Below are positions 1 to 9,803 of a stretch of 64,000 nucleotides of DNA, piece after piece. Positions within the stretch are counted from its first letter, which is position 1. The number at the start of each line of letters is the position of its first letter. Below the pieces are notes generated by a model, which was not told the DNA's origin, searched no databases, and saw only the letters and a program-made list of their open reading frames with translations. The position numbers and the translations under genes were made by a program. Source of the DNA: Clusia tigrina (Eukaryota; Arthropoda; Insecta; Diptera; Clusiidae); contig CAKKTE020000188.1 of the NCBI GenBank assembly GCA_920105625.2, forward strand, positions 181,001-245,000. The letters run 5' to 3'.

Positions 1-177
1 AGAACGAAACATATCGACGTACGTTACCATTTTATAAGAGAGAAGTATGAAGACCATGTATTTGAATTGGAATATGCTGCATCATCCGATCAACTGGCTG
101 ATGGTTTAACAAAGGCATTACCGAAGCAAAGTTCTTTAAAATTTAAGGAGGAGATAGGGTTGAAACCTTTGTATTAG
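1..177 (+). CDS. Copia-type pol polyprotein, RNase H C-terminus (partial)
   Basis: Frame 1 is open from the window edge to a TAG at 175-177, giving 58 residues. It holds the conserved end of the Ty1/copia RNase H domain: RTKHIDVRYHFIRE, then ADGLTKALP. In these elements RNase H removes the RNA template during reverse transcription in the virus-like particle. The rest of gag-pol lies upstream of the window. A purine tract (229-237) and an LTR start follow, as expected for the 3' end of a plus-strand element. No break is seen in this short piece, so the parent copy may be fairly young. Confidence 0.9.
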   Translation, partial: RTKHIDVRYHFIREKYEDHVFELEYAASSDQLADGLTKALPKQSSLKFKEEIGLKPLY

Positions 178-237
178 CATAGATTTGATTTAACTACATT
201 TTGATTTTGAACTATCAATGTAATTAAAAAGTGGGAG

Positions 238-630
238 TGTTGAATAATTGTATATTTAAAGTTACATGGCAACCTTTTTATTGTCTTCTTTGGACCTTCT
301 GTCTCAGTAAACTCAGTCTTAGTAAACTTAACCTTGCTCTGCTAACAACATTATTATTATTATTATATCTTACACCATAATTAATTATGAGTGCAAGGTT
401 TTTTTGGGGGAATGAGTACTAGCTACAGAGGCTTTCGACTCGAAGAGAAAATGATTTTTTAGAAAGAAGCATTTTTGGAGACCAAGCCCTTGGCAGGATT
501 TGAACCTGCGACCCTCGGGGTGTTAGTCTAGCATGCTTACCACTAGACCACAGAGGGCGACTTGCTAACAACACACATATATTGAATACATTAAATTCTT
601 ATTGAAAATAGAAACACGCGTTTTTGTTTA
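238..630 (+). mobile_element. Copia-type 3' LTR, interrupted by a SINE
   Basis: After the Copia stop codon a purine-rich tract runs into TGTTGAATAATTG at 238, a typical LTR start. The LTR reads to 350, is broken by the 212-bp SINE (351-562), and resumes at 563 with the duplicated 11-bp target. Its right end is uncertain, between about 600 and 635, because the next sequence merges into a decayed P-type transposase. The start is seen directly; the end is inferred. Confidence 0.6.
351..562 (-). mobile_element. tRNA-derived SINE with 11-bp target-site duplication
   Basis: On the minus strand a tRNA-like head (558 to 486) has an A box (TGGTCTAGTGG, 540-550) and a B box (GGTTCAAATCC, 496-506). A unique body and an (AAT)n tail (351-369) follow. 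TGCTAACAACA flanks it perfectly (340-350 and 563-573), which marks LINE-driven retroposition. The T arm is intact. The anticodon loop CTAACAC gives AAC (Val), but the anticodon stem and the inner acceptor pairs no longer match, so this is not a working tRNA gene. A second copy lies at 54610-55340. Confidence 0.85.
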
Positions 631-1958
631 ATACAAACAATTTGGGATTAATGTGTCTAGTAGTGAGTTTCGGTGCTAAACGTGTGGTCTTTGATTTTCT
701 ATCGATTGCAAAAAATTCCCGTATAACACTCCAACTAGCAATACAATCAGCTGTACGAATGTCACTTGAGAAGAGAACATTTCTAAGACTTTTAAACAAG
801 TGGCAATAATCGTAAAGACTATAAATTTTTTTGGAACTAAACACAAAATAATTATCAAGAGTTTTTTAAGCCTATTGAAGGAATTAATATTATTTGTACC
901 CTGTTCCGACACCATCCCTTTAATGTGCAGACCACATTCTGTAGGGACCTCTAGGTTTTGTGTCACGATTTTCTGTAGTAAGTAATATAATAAGAAATTA
1001 GGAATATAATAAGAAGTAATATAATAAGAAATTAGGAATTAATTAATATAATACATGAAAGTTCATACCAGTCTTCGAGTTCTTTGAAAAGTAGAAACTG
1101 AAGACATATTTCTATGTATCGAAAATATCTTTTATCATAAAAAAAGGAATTTCGATGCCACATCCTTGCTTCTGTCCCCATTTCCATAATCGGTGAGACC
1201 ATCTATTCGGTCCGTAGCTGCGTTGTTCTCCAGCTCGCTTCTACCACCAAACTCGTTCAGTAACACACAACACTTTTGCCTTTCACACATCGCTGACACA
1301 ACCCTTTTTAACGATAACTTCATTTATGCCCGCTGTAATTTTAGTGATTGGGATCCATCTGTACAATATAGATTAAATTTAAGGCCATCTCTCAAAAAAT
1401 TGTATGCCTTGATCGATTGGTGATTTACTGATGAGAGAAATTATTTTTGGTACTCAGTATATTTCTTCAGATATGAATTGACAATTAGTTGTGCAAATTC
1501 TACAGCCTCTTTATTAGTAGCATCACCTATTTCGATATGTTTCTCAAATTTAAGGTCGAAATGATGCTCCCAATCACTTAACTCTTTTTCAAAATTTAAT
1601 TTACATTCCCACCAATCATCTTTGTCTTGTTTTATTTTTGCCTTTAAATCCCTCAAATCTCTTTCAAGCTTGCTGCATTTGAATTGGTAGAAACTTTGTA
1701 GCCTACAGAATTTTTCGTAGTTTTCACAAACCGTGTCTGGACGACTTCGTTGTTCATTGGAGCTAATGAATTGATTTGTGAAGGGAGATTTAGGCAGGGA
1801 AAAGCAGTTTTTTTTTGTGATTTTTTATTTAACATTTCCGGTTTAAAATGCTTCTCACAAATGTAAATGTGCTGAATATTGCAATTCTCTCCCGCAATGC
1901 CGCAAATTTTCGACCAATCCCTTCTTATTTCTTTAGGAACAGGTTTAGGTTTTGACAA
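599..1958 (-). pseudogene. P-type (THAP/P-element) transposase remnant
   Basis: Read on the minus strand, broken frames follow the order of a P-element/THAP9 transposase. First comes the second half of a THAP zinc finger (IYICEKHFKPEM, then AFPCLNLPS, about 1958-1790), then a Lys/Glu-rich coiled-coil-like stretch (1656-1441). RNase H-fold pieces follow: GRSELENNAATDRIDGL near 1230, EQGTNNINSF near 900, YDYCHLFKSLRN near 810 and RLAPKLTTRHINP near 670. The full protein would cut and paste DNA using GTP as cofactor. Several frameshifts and stops, and loss of the C-terminal third, make it non-functional. Its missing C-terminal type is seen in another fragment at 49727-50632. Confidence 0.75.
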
Positions 1959-2338
1959 GGTTTAAAAATCTTTAATTTGATTTCTCCCCTTCATAATATA
2001 GTATTTCTTTTTTTATTTCTATTTTTATTTCTTAAGCCGATAGCCCTGGCAGCTAGTGATTTTGTTTAATTATAATTTTAATTGTAATTAGATTATTAAT
2101 AAATAAAATAAATTTATTGTTTTCATTAATTGTTTTGATTCATTTCATGTATTTACTAATGAACAGTAACAAATTAAATTAAGAAACAAAAAACTTAAAA
2201 AAAACAAAAAGTAGTCAACAAATTTGCTGTCAAAAAATGTTTTTACAAATCAGAACTTATTTATAAGAATTAATGAAAGAAAAGAAAATTAGCACTATAA
2301 AGCGTTTTACTATTTTGTATGGCCCCCTTTAGCAGCTA
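1949..2338 (-). mobile_element. Left arm of a Tc1-like transposon (3' end)
   Basis: This arm is inverted relative to 33240-33605. The pair shares the stretch around 2214-2250 (TTTGCTGTCAA core), a middle block near 2150-2175 and an outer block near 1949-2010, so the element had long terminal inverted repeats like the Drosophila S element. At 2338-2311 the minus strand reads IAAKGGHTK then a stop, the usual C-terminus of a Tc1-family transposase. BEL-A entered here: AGCTA (2334-2338) is the left target copy, and the same reading resumes at 32555. About 100 bp of extra sequence (roughly 2005-2120) interrupts this arm and is absent from the other arm. Confidence 0.7.
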
Positions 2339-2596
2339 TGTTCGTGCAATCGAGTTTGGTTGCACTTTGTTAAGGCCCAAGATCTTTAATTAGCACTTGA
2401 ACTGATTGAAGTTTGGATGCCTTGGGTTTAGTTGCTACAAGTACCTTAACTGGTAGTAAATGGCGTGGATTTCGTTGCTACCAGCACCTTAACTGGTAAC
2501 AATTGGCTGAAATAAGAACGTTTTTTAGGAAATACATGATTTATGAATCTTCTGGTGATTTCAGAACGACTGACTTTATTATCGATTTATACCTAC
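2339..2596 (-). repeat. BEL-A 3' LTR, first part (U5 side)
   Basis: It starts TGTTCGTGCAATCGAG and matches 31969-32225 almost base for base, so it is one LTR of the outer BEL-A element. It stops at CCTAC (2592-2596), where BEL-B entered. The LTR resumes at 13308. It holds two neighbouring short hairpins built on TACCAG/CTGGTA arms (about 2430-2500), also present in the other LTR at 32064-32133. Confidence 0.85.
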
Positions 2597-2987
2597 TGTT
2601 TACGCCCCAAACGATGGTTGAAGAAGAAGTTACACGATTTTATTTTATCAACTCTTACTTGTTTATCAAACAAGAGTTCTTGAGTATTTTAGAACAATTT
2701 TTATTTTATTTATATATTGAAGTGATTGCCTACGCCCCGAGCGAATTCCGTAGACTGTTGCCGGTTGAAGGTTGGTAAAGAAGTGATCGCAAATTCAGAA
2801 AACTCGCCGCTCGTGGCTCGTGGTACCACGAGGCGGCTGAATATCTCAGCAAAACATATCCGCCATCCGGTGCTGAATCCGCCGTACCCCGCGATTCAGC
2901 AAAGTACAGTTGTGCTTTACTTATCGCCGGTCATGGCAGCTCCAGCACCGTTCGGCGGCGCAGATTAGAAGGTTCATGACGTGAACA
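2597..2987 (-). repeat. BEL-B 3' LTR
   Basis: This 391-bp repeat is flanked inside by a purine tract. From about 2636 to 2987 it matches 12968-13307, with small indels near 2915. The first 39 bases differ from the other LTR's equivalent end, which is odd for a pair made in one reverse-transcription cycle. A perfect 16-bp palindrome lies at 2817-2832. Confidence 0.8.
2817..2832. repeat. 16-bp perfect palindrome in BEL-B 3' LTR
   Basis: CTCGTGGTACCACGAG equals its own reverse complement. The same palindrome occurs in the other LTR at 13151-13166. It is flanked by CGCTCGTGG and GGCGG, which extend a possible cruciform or dimer binding site. Function unknown. Confidence 0.9.
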
Positions 2988-3005
2988 TGGCGCCCCCCTT
3001 GAAGT
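2988..3005 (-). other. BEL-B polypurine tract
   Basis: On the minus strand the bases next to the 3' LTR read CTTCAAGGGGGGCGCCA, a G-rich purine run that would prime plus-strand DNA synthesis. Its position directly beside the LTR fixes the LTR boundary at 2987/2988. Confidence 0.65.
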
Positions 3006-3029
3006 ACTGCAAGGGAGACCCCATGCCGG

Positions 3030-3677
3030 AACCTCTCCCTCTCCCCCTTAGGCGTGGAGGGTGATGTGGTGTCCCCGTCCGCATCTGGCACACCTCGGCT
3101 CCCGGCACGAGGACGCCATGTTCTTGATCCCGAGGCACCGGAAACACAACGTCCGCCGGATCACATGGTCCCTTCGTCCTTGAGAGCGCCAGAAATTGGG
3201 TGCAGCTCGCGAGGACGTGGTTCGCACTGCCACACATTTTGCAGCGCGTTGATACTGTGGGGTGATGTTGCTGAGCTGGCTTCCCCCAGTGTCCTGATGT
3301 TGAGCGGGACGTCGTGACCCCCCGGTGGAAGGGCCCATGGGAGGGACAGGTTTCGCCTCCGTCGACGGTCCAGTGGCGGGGGCTGGTTTCGCCCCTTTCG
3401 AGCACGGCGGGGCCCAGAGCGGCGGTGGGGAGCGTGGCCAGATTCGTGGACACCGAGGCCGACGTGCCGGTGGTGCCGGAGTATCAGGGCGATCTTCTAC
3501 CGCGATCACTCCGGCCAACCAATTCCACAACTCGTGGAACTCAGGTGGCGGTGGTTGCCACATGTCGGGCGGTGGGGACACGAGCAGCTGCCGCGGTCCG
3601 AGGGTGGAAGCCGGCGGGCGCTCAATATGTTGGCCTAGTCCCGGTTGTGGTTGCTGCATGCTAGATGGGAGAGACAA
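3030..3677 (-). pseudogene. BEL-B downstream ORF: Pro-rich protein with zinc knuckles
   Basis: After integrase, in the place where env sits in enveloped BEL elements, an ORF starts at ATG 3677. Its first 120 or so residues are rich in Pro, Ala and Arg. Then comes a gag-like zinc-knuckle cluster split between two frames: CKMCGSANHVLASC in one (about 3250) and CFRCLGIKNMASSC plus CARCGRGHHITLH in the other (about 3140-3050). A single frameshift near 3180 separates them. The cluster resembles the nucleocapsid part of this element's own gag (CKICKQTTHSVRNC), so it may bind RNA. No signal peptide or membrane segment is seen. It could be a second nucleocapsid-like gene or the relic of a template switch. 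Confidence 0.6.
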
Positions 3678-3714
3678 AAAAGAACGGCATTAGTACGAGT
3701 ACAACGATCGAGAT

Positions 3715-5230
3715 CTACAGAATGGCATAAGGGAAATATATAAAAGGTTCCCCTCGCGAGGGAGGTGGCTCCTCCAATGGGAGTATCACCATCTTAGTAA
3801 GTGGTCTGGTGAGTACGCCTCTTGCTGTCCGCACATCTGCGACACGCACTTTCCCATTGGGTCCTGGATGCGTGTGGGTAATGCGTCCCAGGCGCCAGTC
3901 CTGCGGCGCTAAGTTGTCCTCCCGTATAATGACGAGGTCTCCGGTCTTAAGGTTTTCTTGCACGGTTCGCCTCTTGCTGCGTCGCTGGCATTCCAGGAGA
4001 TACTCCGTTTTCCAGCGCGCACTGATTTGCTGAGCGGCTGCACGGAATTTTTGCCACCGGTTCATAATTGAAAGGTATGGAACTGCCTCCTCAGGTTCTG
4101 CGGGCGACAACAGAGGTCCATCCACCAGAAAATGGCCCGGGGTTAGCGCCTGTAAATCCGTGGGATCTTCTGAGAGAGCGCTGATGGGCCGAGAGTTGAG
4201 ACACGCCTCAATGCGAGCTAAAAGAGTCAAGAATTCTTCGAGAGTAAATTTTAGTTGCCCTGCCATGCGTTTAAAGTGGTGCTTGAAACTTTTAGCCGCC
4301 GCTTCCCAAAGACCCCCCATATGTAGCGCGTGTGGTGGAATGAACTCCCACTCAACCCGATTGAGGGGCTGCCCTGTTACGGTTTTCTCCCGCATTTCCC
4401 GGAGCACCCGCTTGAATTCAAGCTTTAATGCTTTCTCCGCCCCCACAAAGTTCCTGCCGTTATCCGATTAGATTTTTAATGGGGATCCCCTAAGTGAAAC
4501 AAACCGAGCGAACGCCGCTAAAAACGCCGGAGTACTGAGGTCAGATGTCGCCTCGAGGTGTGCTGCTTTCGTAGCAAAGCACATGAAGATACAGACATAC
4601 CCCTTGGTCAACCGGCACGCTCGTCCCTGGTAGCTCTTGATATCAAACGGCCCTGCAAAGTCTACTCCCGTATAGGTAAATGGCCTGGTACATGTTGTTC
4701 GCTCTATGGGGAGAGCCGCCATAATTTGACTCCTTTGACTCTTCTTGAACAGCACGCACGTCTTACACTGCAGGATCGTGCTTTTGATGAGCGTCTTCGC
4801 TCTCGGGATCCAATATTGGGTTCGGATTAAACGCAACATTAATTGATTCCCCCCGTGGAGGGACACCTCATGGATGAATTTCACCACCAGGCGGGTGAAG
4901 TGACTATAGTAGGGTAGGATGATGGGGTGCCGCTCGGAGAATGGCAACTGGGTAGTCAAAGCGAGCCTTCCGTTGACTCGCAGGGTCCCGTCCGAATGGA
5001 TGAAGAGGTTCAAACTAAGGATTGGATATTGGGACCCCTCGGTCTGGGGTCACTGCTCGGCCTTTTGGACGACAGTAGCACATGAACCGGCGAACGAAAC
5101 CTATCACACGCAAAGCTCTAGGTAAGGAGGAGAACCGCACAATTGGGTCGTCCTTAGCGGACACATATACCATGTGGCACTTAGGAGGGCGTTGCTCTTC
5201 CTCAGTCGCGATCAGGGTTTCTTCTAGCGA
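3715..5230 (-). pseudogene. BEL-B integrase region of pol
   Basis: One frame runs from 5013 to a stop at 3715 with a single internal TAA at 4466-4468. It contains the HHCC zinc-binding part (HEVSLHGGNQ near 4870, then CKTCVLF), the catalytic core (TGVDFAGPF near 4640, then SDNGRNF just after the TAA), the GGLWEAAAKSFKHH region, and the C-terminal GDLVIIREDNLAP segment. Integrase would insert the DNA copy into the genome. The TAA sits where the family usually has an aromatic residue before SDNG, so the damage here is one nonsense change. The linker from RNase H (5359-5015) is in another frame because of a frameshift near 5220. Confidence 0.85.
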
Positions 5231-6722
5231 ATGGTGGCCAGTGCTCCCTATCAAGCTGGAGCCATGCTGTTCCCTCCCACCAAAGCGTGTTGTTGAGTAG
5301 TCCGTCAGGGGAAACTCCTCTACTTGCCCAATCCGCTGTATTATCTTCAGAGCGGACATGACGCCAGCGATTCACCACTACCTTATTGGTAATAGTGGTG
5401 ACTCTATTCGCCACAAATGTCTTCGACAAGTGGAGCGGTTTCCTCAACCATGCTAACACAATCGTGGAGTCAGTCCAACACATCAAGTTTTCGTCCGAGA
5501 TGTTCAAAAGTGGCTTGAGTTCCGAGAGCAATGTCGCCTCGCATAATTCTAACCAAGTGCCGATCAATGCGTCATCCACGTACATTGACCCCCGTAACAC
5601 CCGAGATGCCAACGGAAACCTACTCTCCATATCATTTGCCACCTGCAGCAAGGTCCTTATTGCCAAAAAAGGCTCACAATTTACCCCAAAGGTGACCGTT
5701 TTTAATTCATAATCTGAAATCTCAGAATAAGGAGAGTCCCTAAAAACCATTCGCTGATATGATCTGTGGCGTGGTTCCACCAGGATTTGTCGATACATTT
5801 TCTGGATGTCCCCGGTGAGCACATAGCGGAACATGCGCCACTGAATAATCAGTTTGGTCAGATCAGCCTGCAGAACTGGCCCAGTATGCAACACGTCATT
5901 CAAACTGACTGTGTTGGATGTCACTTGGGAAGCGTTGAAAACCACTCGAAGTCGAGTGGTGGTGCTCTCGGGTTTGATTACTGCGTGATGAGGCAGATAG
6001 TAATGAGGCACCAGAGTTGTTGACGGTGTGTGATTTAGCGTCACATATTCAAGGACCACCGCGTCGTATTTCTGTTTGTTTACTGGGTTCCTGCCCAGTC
6101 GAGCTTCATTTCGTTCAAACTGCCGAAGGGCAATGTGGCGTGACGCTCCTAAAGATTTGTGTGGTAAAAAATCATGCTTGAACGGGAGCGAGACTATATA
6201 TCGCCCCGAAGTATCCCGGCGCGTGGTCCGGGCATACAAATCCAGACACTCTTGGTCAGGTTGAGATAGCTGCCGCTCACGAGGGGGCTCTTCGATTTCC
6301 CAAAATCGGCTCAGAATGATATCAAGCGACGCGGACTCAGACATCTGGACACATGTTGTGAATGCAGAGACTCGCTCAGCTGGCAGTGGCCCAGTAAGGA
6401 TCCAGCCAAAAACTGTGTCCTGCGCAAGTAATGACCCAACGATATTGCAATGCAACCCACCCAGCAAAATTTGAGGATATAGATCCCCCCCTAACAACAA
6501 ATCGATTTGGGTTGAGTGTGACGTGGCTGCGTCTGCCAAATTCAAACCATTGAGTTTGCTTTCGTCTCCTTTGCTCAACACAAGCGGCGGCAATTCCCCG
6601 GTCAAGGTGGTCAACACCAACGCCGCCACCCGTAGGCGAACAGAGGCATCGTACCGGGACCCGATAGTGAGATGACACGCTTTGGTGACGGTGCCAGCAA
6701 GTGTGTTGCTGACCCCCGACAC
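5202..6722 (-). pseudogene. BEL-B reverse transcriptase and RNase H remnant
   Basis: A 506-residue open frame. The start (LTIGSRYDAS, then GLHCNIVGSLLAQDTVFGW) is the protease-RT linker typical of BEL/Pao. RT motifs follow: PHHAVIKPESTTTRLRVVFNA (about 5990), LTGDIQKMYRQI and the catalytic SMYVDDALIG. Right after YVDD the protein jumps to CWTDSTIVLAWL, an RNase H motif. The thumb, connection and first part of RNase H are therefore missing, roughly 200-250 residues. The end ADWASRGVSP is normal. With that deletion the enzyme is probably dead even though the frame is open. Confidence 0.85.
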
Positions 6723-7114
6723 CTGAGCGTGTACAGAGTGAGCCGCAGCCTAAGGCGCTTGTGGAGGCGGTCTGAAATGAAGGACCCCTCGGAACCGGAG
6801 TCTATCAGAGCCCGGGTCCTATTCCAAACTCCCTGGTGTTCAATATTTATTAACGCAGTACCCAAGAGAAGAGAGTTGGAGAGGCGACCACACGGATGAC
6901 TTGGACTCGGCCGCGCCTTATCTGCCGGCTGCGAAGTCTGCGAAGTGTGGTACGAAGACTTGGGTACGGCTTGAGGTGCCGGGGTAGTGTGCTCATTTTG
7001 ATTAGAGCGACCCCCCCAGATGCTGATGGCGGGTGTGGCGTTGAGCCGGTAGGACGACTCTGCCTGGAGTCCGAGTGCAGCAGCATATGGTGACGCTCTT
7101 GACAGGTGAAACAC
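6611..7114 (-). pseudogene. BEL-B protease (copy III)
   Basis: The ORF holds the aspartic-protease start: LLLGTALINIEHQG, then RALIDSGSEGSFI with the catalytic D-S-G at about 6790. Proteases of this type act as dimers and cut the gag-pol polyprotein. A frameshift near 6730 throws the ORF into noise. The true continuation is in the RT frame beginning SGVSNTLAGTV. The same frameshift is present in copy I (10585-11088), so it predates the internal duplication. Confidence 0.75.
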
Positions 7115-8304
7115 GAAAAGGAGCTGGGGCAGCTATCCCCCTTGTGAGATTGCGACAGACAATTCACACATAACCCGTGTCGGCCCACCAAACCCCACCG
7201 TGCTGAAACAGTGGCTGCCTGGAACGCAGGACAATTTCGCACCGAATGGGTGGTTTGTTTACAAATTTTACACCCCTGTGGGGTGACTTTCGCTTGGTGG
7301 GTCTGCACCCGAGCTGAGCGAGTTGGGTTTGGCTGAATCCTTGTGTTGGATTGCTGACTGCTCGCTGGTCGGGTCCCCGCTATCGCCTCAAGTGTCCGGA
7401 ATCGCTGCGACAGAAATAAATCCATTGCCTTCCACTCGGGCACTTCCGAGCTCCCCCCATAAAGCCAGTGTGACTTCCGGCAGACATCGTGCACACAGGT
7501 AGACTAACATAGGGTTCCATGCCGCCATATACACCACGTAAGCAGTCAACGCTGCGATGCAGTTGCTGATGTCGCGCTGGAGGCGTTTGATTTCGCCACC
7601 ATCTTCGCGCTTCACCGGGTCCAGTTCCAATAAGGCCTTCAATTGTACATTGATTTGCTGGCGCTTATTTTCATATCGCTCAAGTAAATGGGCCCACGCC
7701 TGCACAAACCCTGCGTCCGTCAAGGGGAGCTTCCCTACGATATCACGTGGTTCGCCCCGAGTTTTTAGAGTAAGGTAAGATACATCCTCTCTACGTTAGA
7801 GAGACGCGAGTTATTGATGAATAGTGCGGTAAACATATCCCGAAACGCGGGCCATTGAGCGTAGGTCCCCTCAAACAGAGGAATGTCGCAAGGGGGTACG
7901 TGGGTACCAGGAAGCGCAGGAGTCATCGCCTCAACACGCTCGGGGCCAGGTCTTCCTGGCAGCATTCCTTCTTGCAGTCCCGCAATTACGACCCGCCCCT
8001 TTCTGAAGACGACGAAACTCACCTCAAAGCGCTGGGTCACCGCATGCAGAAGTTGGTCCCGCTCCTTGGCCTCGCGCGCTTCTGCTAGCACTTGAGCTTT
8101 CGCTACTTTAAGAGAGGCCCACCTCTCACTTAACTCCTCCTCATCGACCTGGAGCGAAGCTAACGAGTGACTGTCTGTCAGTCGACGCTCAAAGCGATCG
8201 ACAAACATCGTCAACTCGTCAGCGGCTGGTATCAACGGGGCCAACATCTTTCCTGCTTTGCCTGACCCTGATCGAAGCTCAATGGCGGAACTGTTACGCC
8301 ACAA
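6850..8304 (-). pseudogene. BEL-B gag (copy III)
   Basis: It starts at ATG 8304 (MWRNSSAIELRSGSG) and reads in three overlapping frames: 8304-7765, 7723-7388 and 7494-6850. The N-terminal part has a helical, Glu/Lys/Arg-rich region. The middle (CDIPLFEGTYAQWPAFRDMF) is the capsid motif common in BEL gag. The end carries CKICKQTTHSVRNC, CVNCLSQSHKGDSC and CFTCQERHHMLLH, three zinc knuckles that bind genomic RNA. Small frameshifts near 7740 and 7430 interrupt it. Copies at 8753-9259 and 10824-12278 are nearly identical, and the frameshifts are shared with copy I. Confidence 0.8.
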
Positions 8305-8752
8305 AGGGATCTAATCGTTAAACGAATGCAACAAACCAAACTCAAACGCCCTTAAATACCGATGGCGCACACCTCAAATACAAATTGCCTACGCCCCAAG
8401 CGAAAGGCAATCGACTGCAGGCTCAATCGCTCACAAAAACACGCCTCTAAAGGAAAGGACACCAACAAACACAAATTCAAACGCCCCACTGAACCGGCCC
8501 TGTACGGCAGTAAGTCAGCTGATCGCACTGACCAACTTTCGTAATTCATACTCCGGCGCCGCCAACGAAACCGTAACGAGTAAATTTTCAATAAACGCAC
8601 CAACAAATATGAATTAAAAAACGGCGCACGCTGCAGCAGCGAAACCGTTTACTCTGTCGTGTGCACAGCGTACCGCAAGACAGAGCAACTTAAAGCGGAA
8701 TGCGCAGAATGAGTGAAGATGTGTCTAATGTCTCCACTCCAATATGTGCGTT
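8305..8752 (-). repeat. BEL-B leader, copy III (truncated)
   Basis: Untranslated sequence upstream of gag copy III. It matches 9260-9707 and 12279-12726 nearly perfectly. It stops at GATGTGC... near 8750, where it joins the middle of gag copy II instead of continuing to an LTR. This junction is one breakpoint of the internal duplication. Confidence 0.85.
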
Positions 8753-9259
8753 AGAGAGACGCGAGTTATTGATGAATAGTGCGGTAAACATATCCCGAAA
8801 CGCGGGCCATTGAGCGTAGGTCCCCTCAAACAGAGGAATGTCGCAAGGGGGTACGTGGGTACCAGGAAGCGCAGGAGTCATCGCCTCAACACGCTCGGGG
8901 CCAGGTCTTCCTGGCAGCATTCCTTCTTGCAGTCCCGCAATTACGACCCGCCCCTTTCTGAAGACGACGAAACTCACCTCAAAGCGCTGGGTCACCGCAT
9001 GCAGAAGTTGGTCCCGCTCCTTGGCCTCGCGCGCTTCTGCTAGCACTTGAGCTTTCGCTACTTTAAGAGCGGCCCACCTCTCACTTAACTCCTCCTCATC
9101 GACCTGGAGCGAAGCTAACGAGTGACTGTCTGTCAGTCGACGCTCAAAGTGATCGACAAACATCGTCAACTCGTCAGCGGCTGGTATCAACGGGGCCAAC
9201 ATCTTTCCTGCTTTGCCTGACCCTGATCGAAGCTCAATGGCGGAACTGTTACGCCACAA
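8753..9259 (-). pseudogene. BEL-B gag 5' part (copy II, truncated)
   Basis: It begins at ATG 9259 with the same protein start as copies I and III and runs about 169 residues to FINNSRLSN. At 8753 it joins leader sequence and the frame then reads 21 unrelated residues before a stop (8690). It differs from copy III by a few substitutions only. It cannot make a full gag. Confidence 0.85.
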
Positions 9260-9803
9260 AGGGATCTAATCGTTAAACGAATGCAACAAACCAAACTCAA
9301 ACGCCCTTAAATACCGATGGCGCACACCTCAAATACAAATTGCCTACGCCCCAAGCGAAAGGCAATCGACTGCAGGCTCAATCGCTCACAAAAACACGCC
9401 TCTAAAGGCAAGGACACCAACAAACACAAATTCAAACGCCCCACTGAACCGGCCCTGTACGGCAGTAAGTCAGCTGATCGCACTGACCAACTTTCGTAAT
9501 TCATACTCCGGCGCCGCCAACGAAACCGTAACGAGTAAATTTTCAATAAACGCACCAACAAATATGAATTAAAAAACGGCGCACGCTGCAGCAGCGAAAC
9601 CGTTTACTCTGTCGTGTGCACAGCGTACCGCAAGACAGAGCAACTTAAAGCGGAATGCGCAGAATGAGTGAAGATGTGTCTAATGTCTCCACTCCAATAT
9701 GTGCAACTGTGCGTGATTAAATATTCGTTTTTTTTGTTTTTGTTTACACCACAGTGGCCGACAATTGTCTGCACGCACAGTATAAAATCAATAGAAACCT
9801 GAA
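9260..9803 (-). repeat. BEL-B leader, copy II
   Basis: The same leader as the other copies, and longer than copy III. It reaches about 9800 (the stretch GTATAAAATCAATAGAAACCT is shared with 12800-12820) and then joins the RT reading frame of copy I in mid-gene. This is the second breakpoint of the internal duplication. Confidence 0.8.

Noticed and set aside
486..558. Working tRNA gene (Val-AAC) on the minus strand
   Set aside because: The boxes and T arm are good, but the anticodon stem does not pair, the acceptor has mismatches, and it is joined to a SINE body and tail with target duplications.
3054..3693. Several open frames on the plus strand
   Set aside because: They are GC-rich shadows of the minus-strand zinc-knuckle ORF; no family motif.
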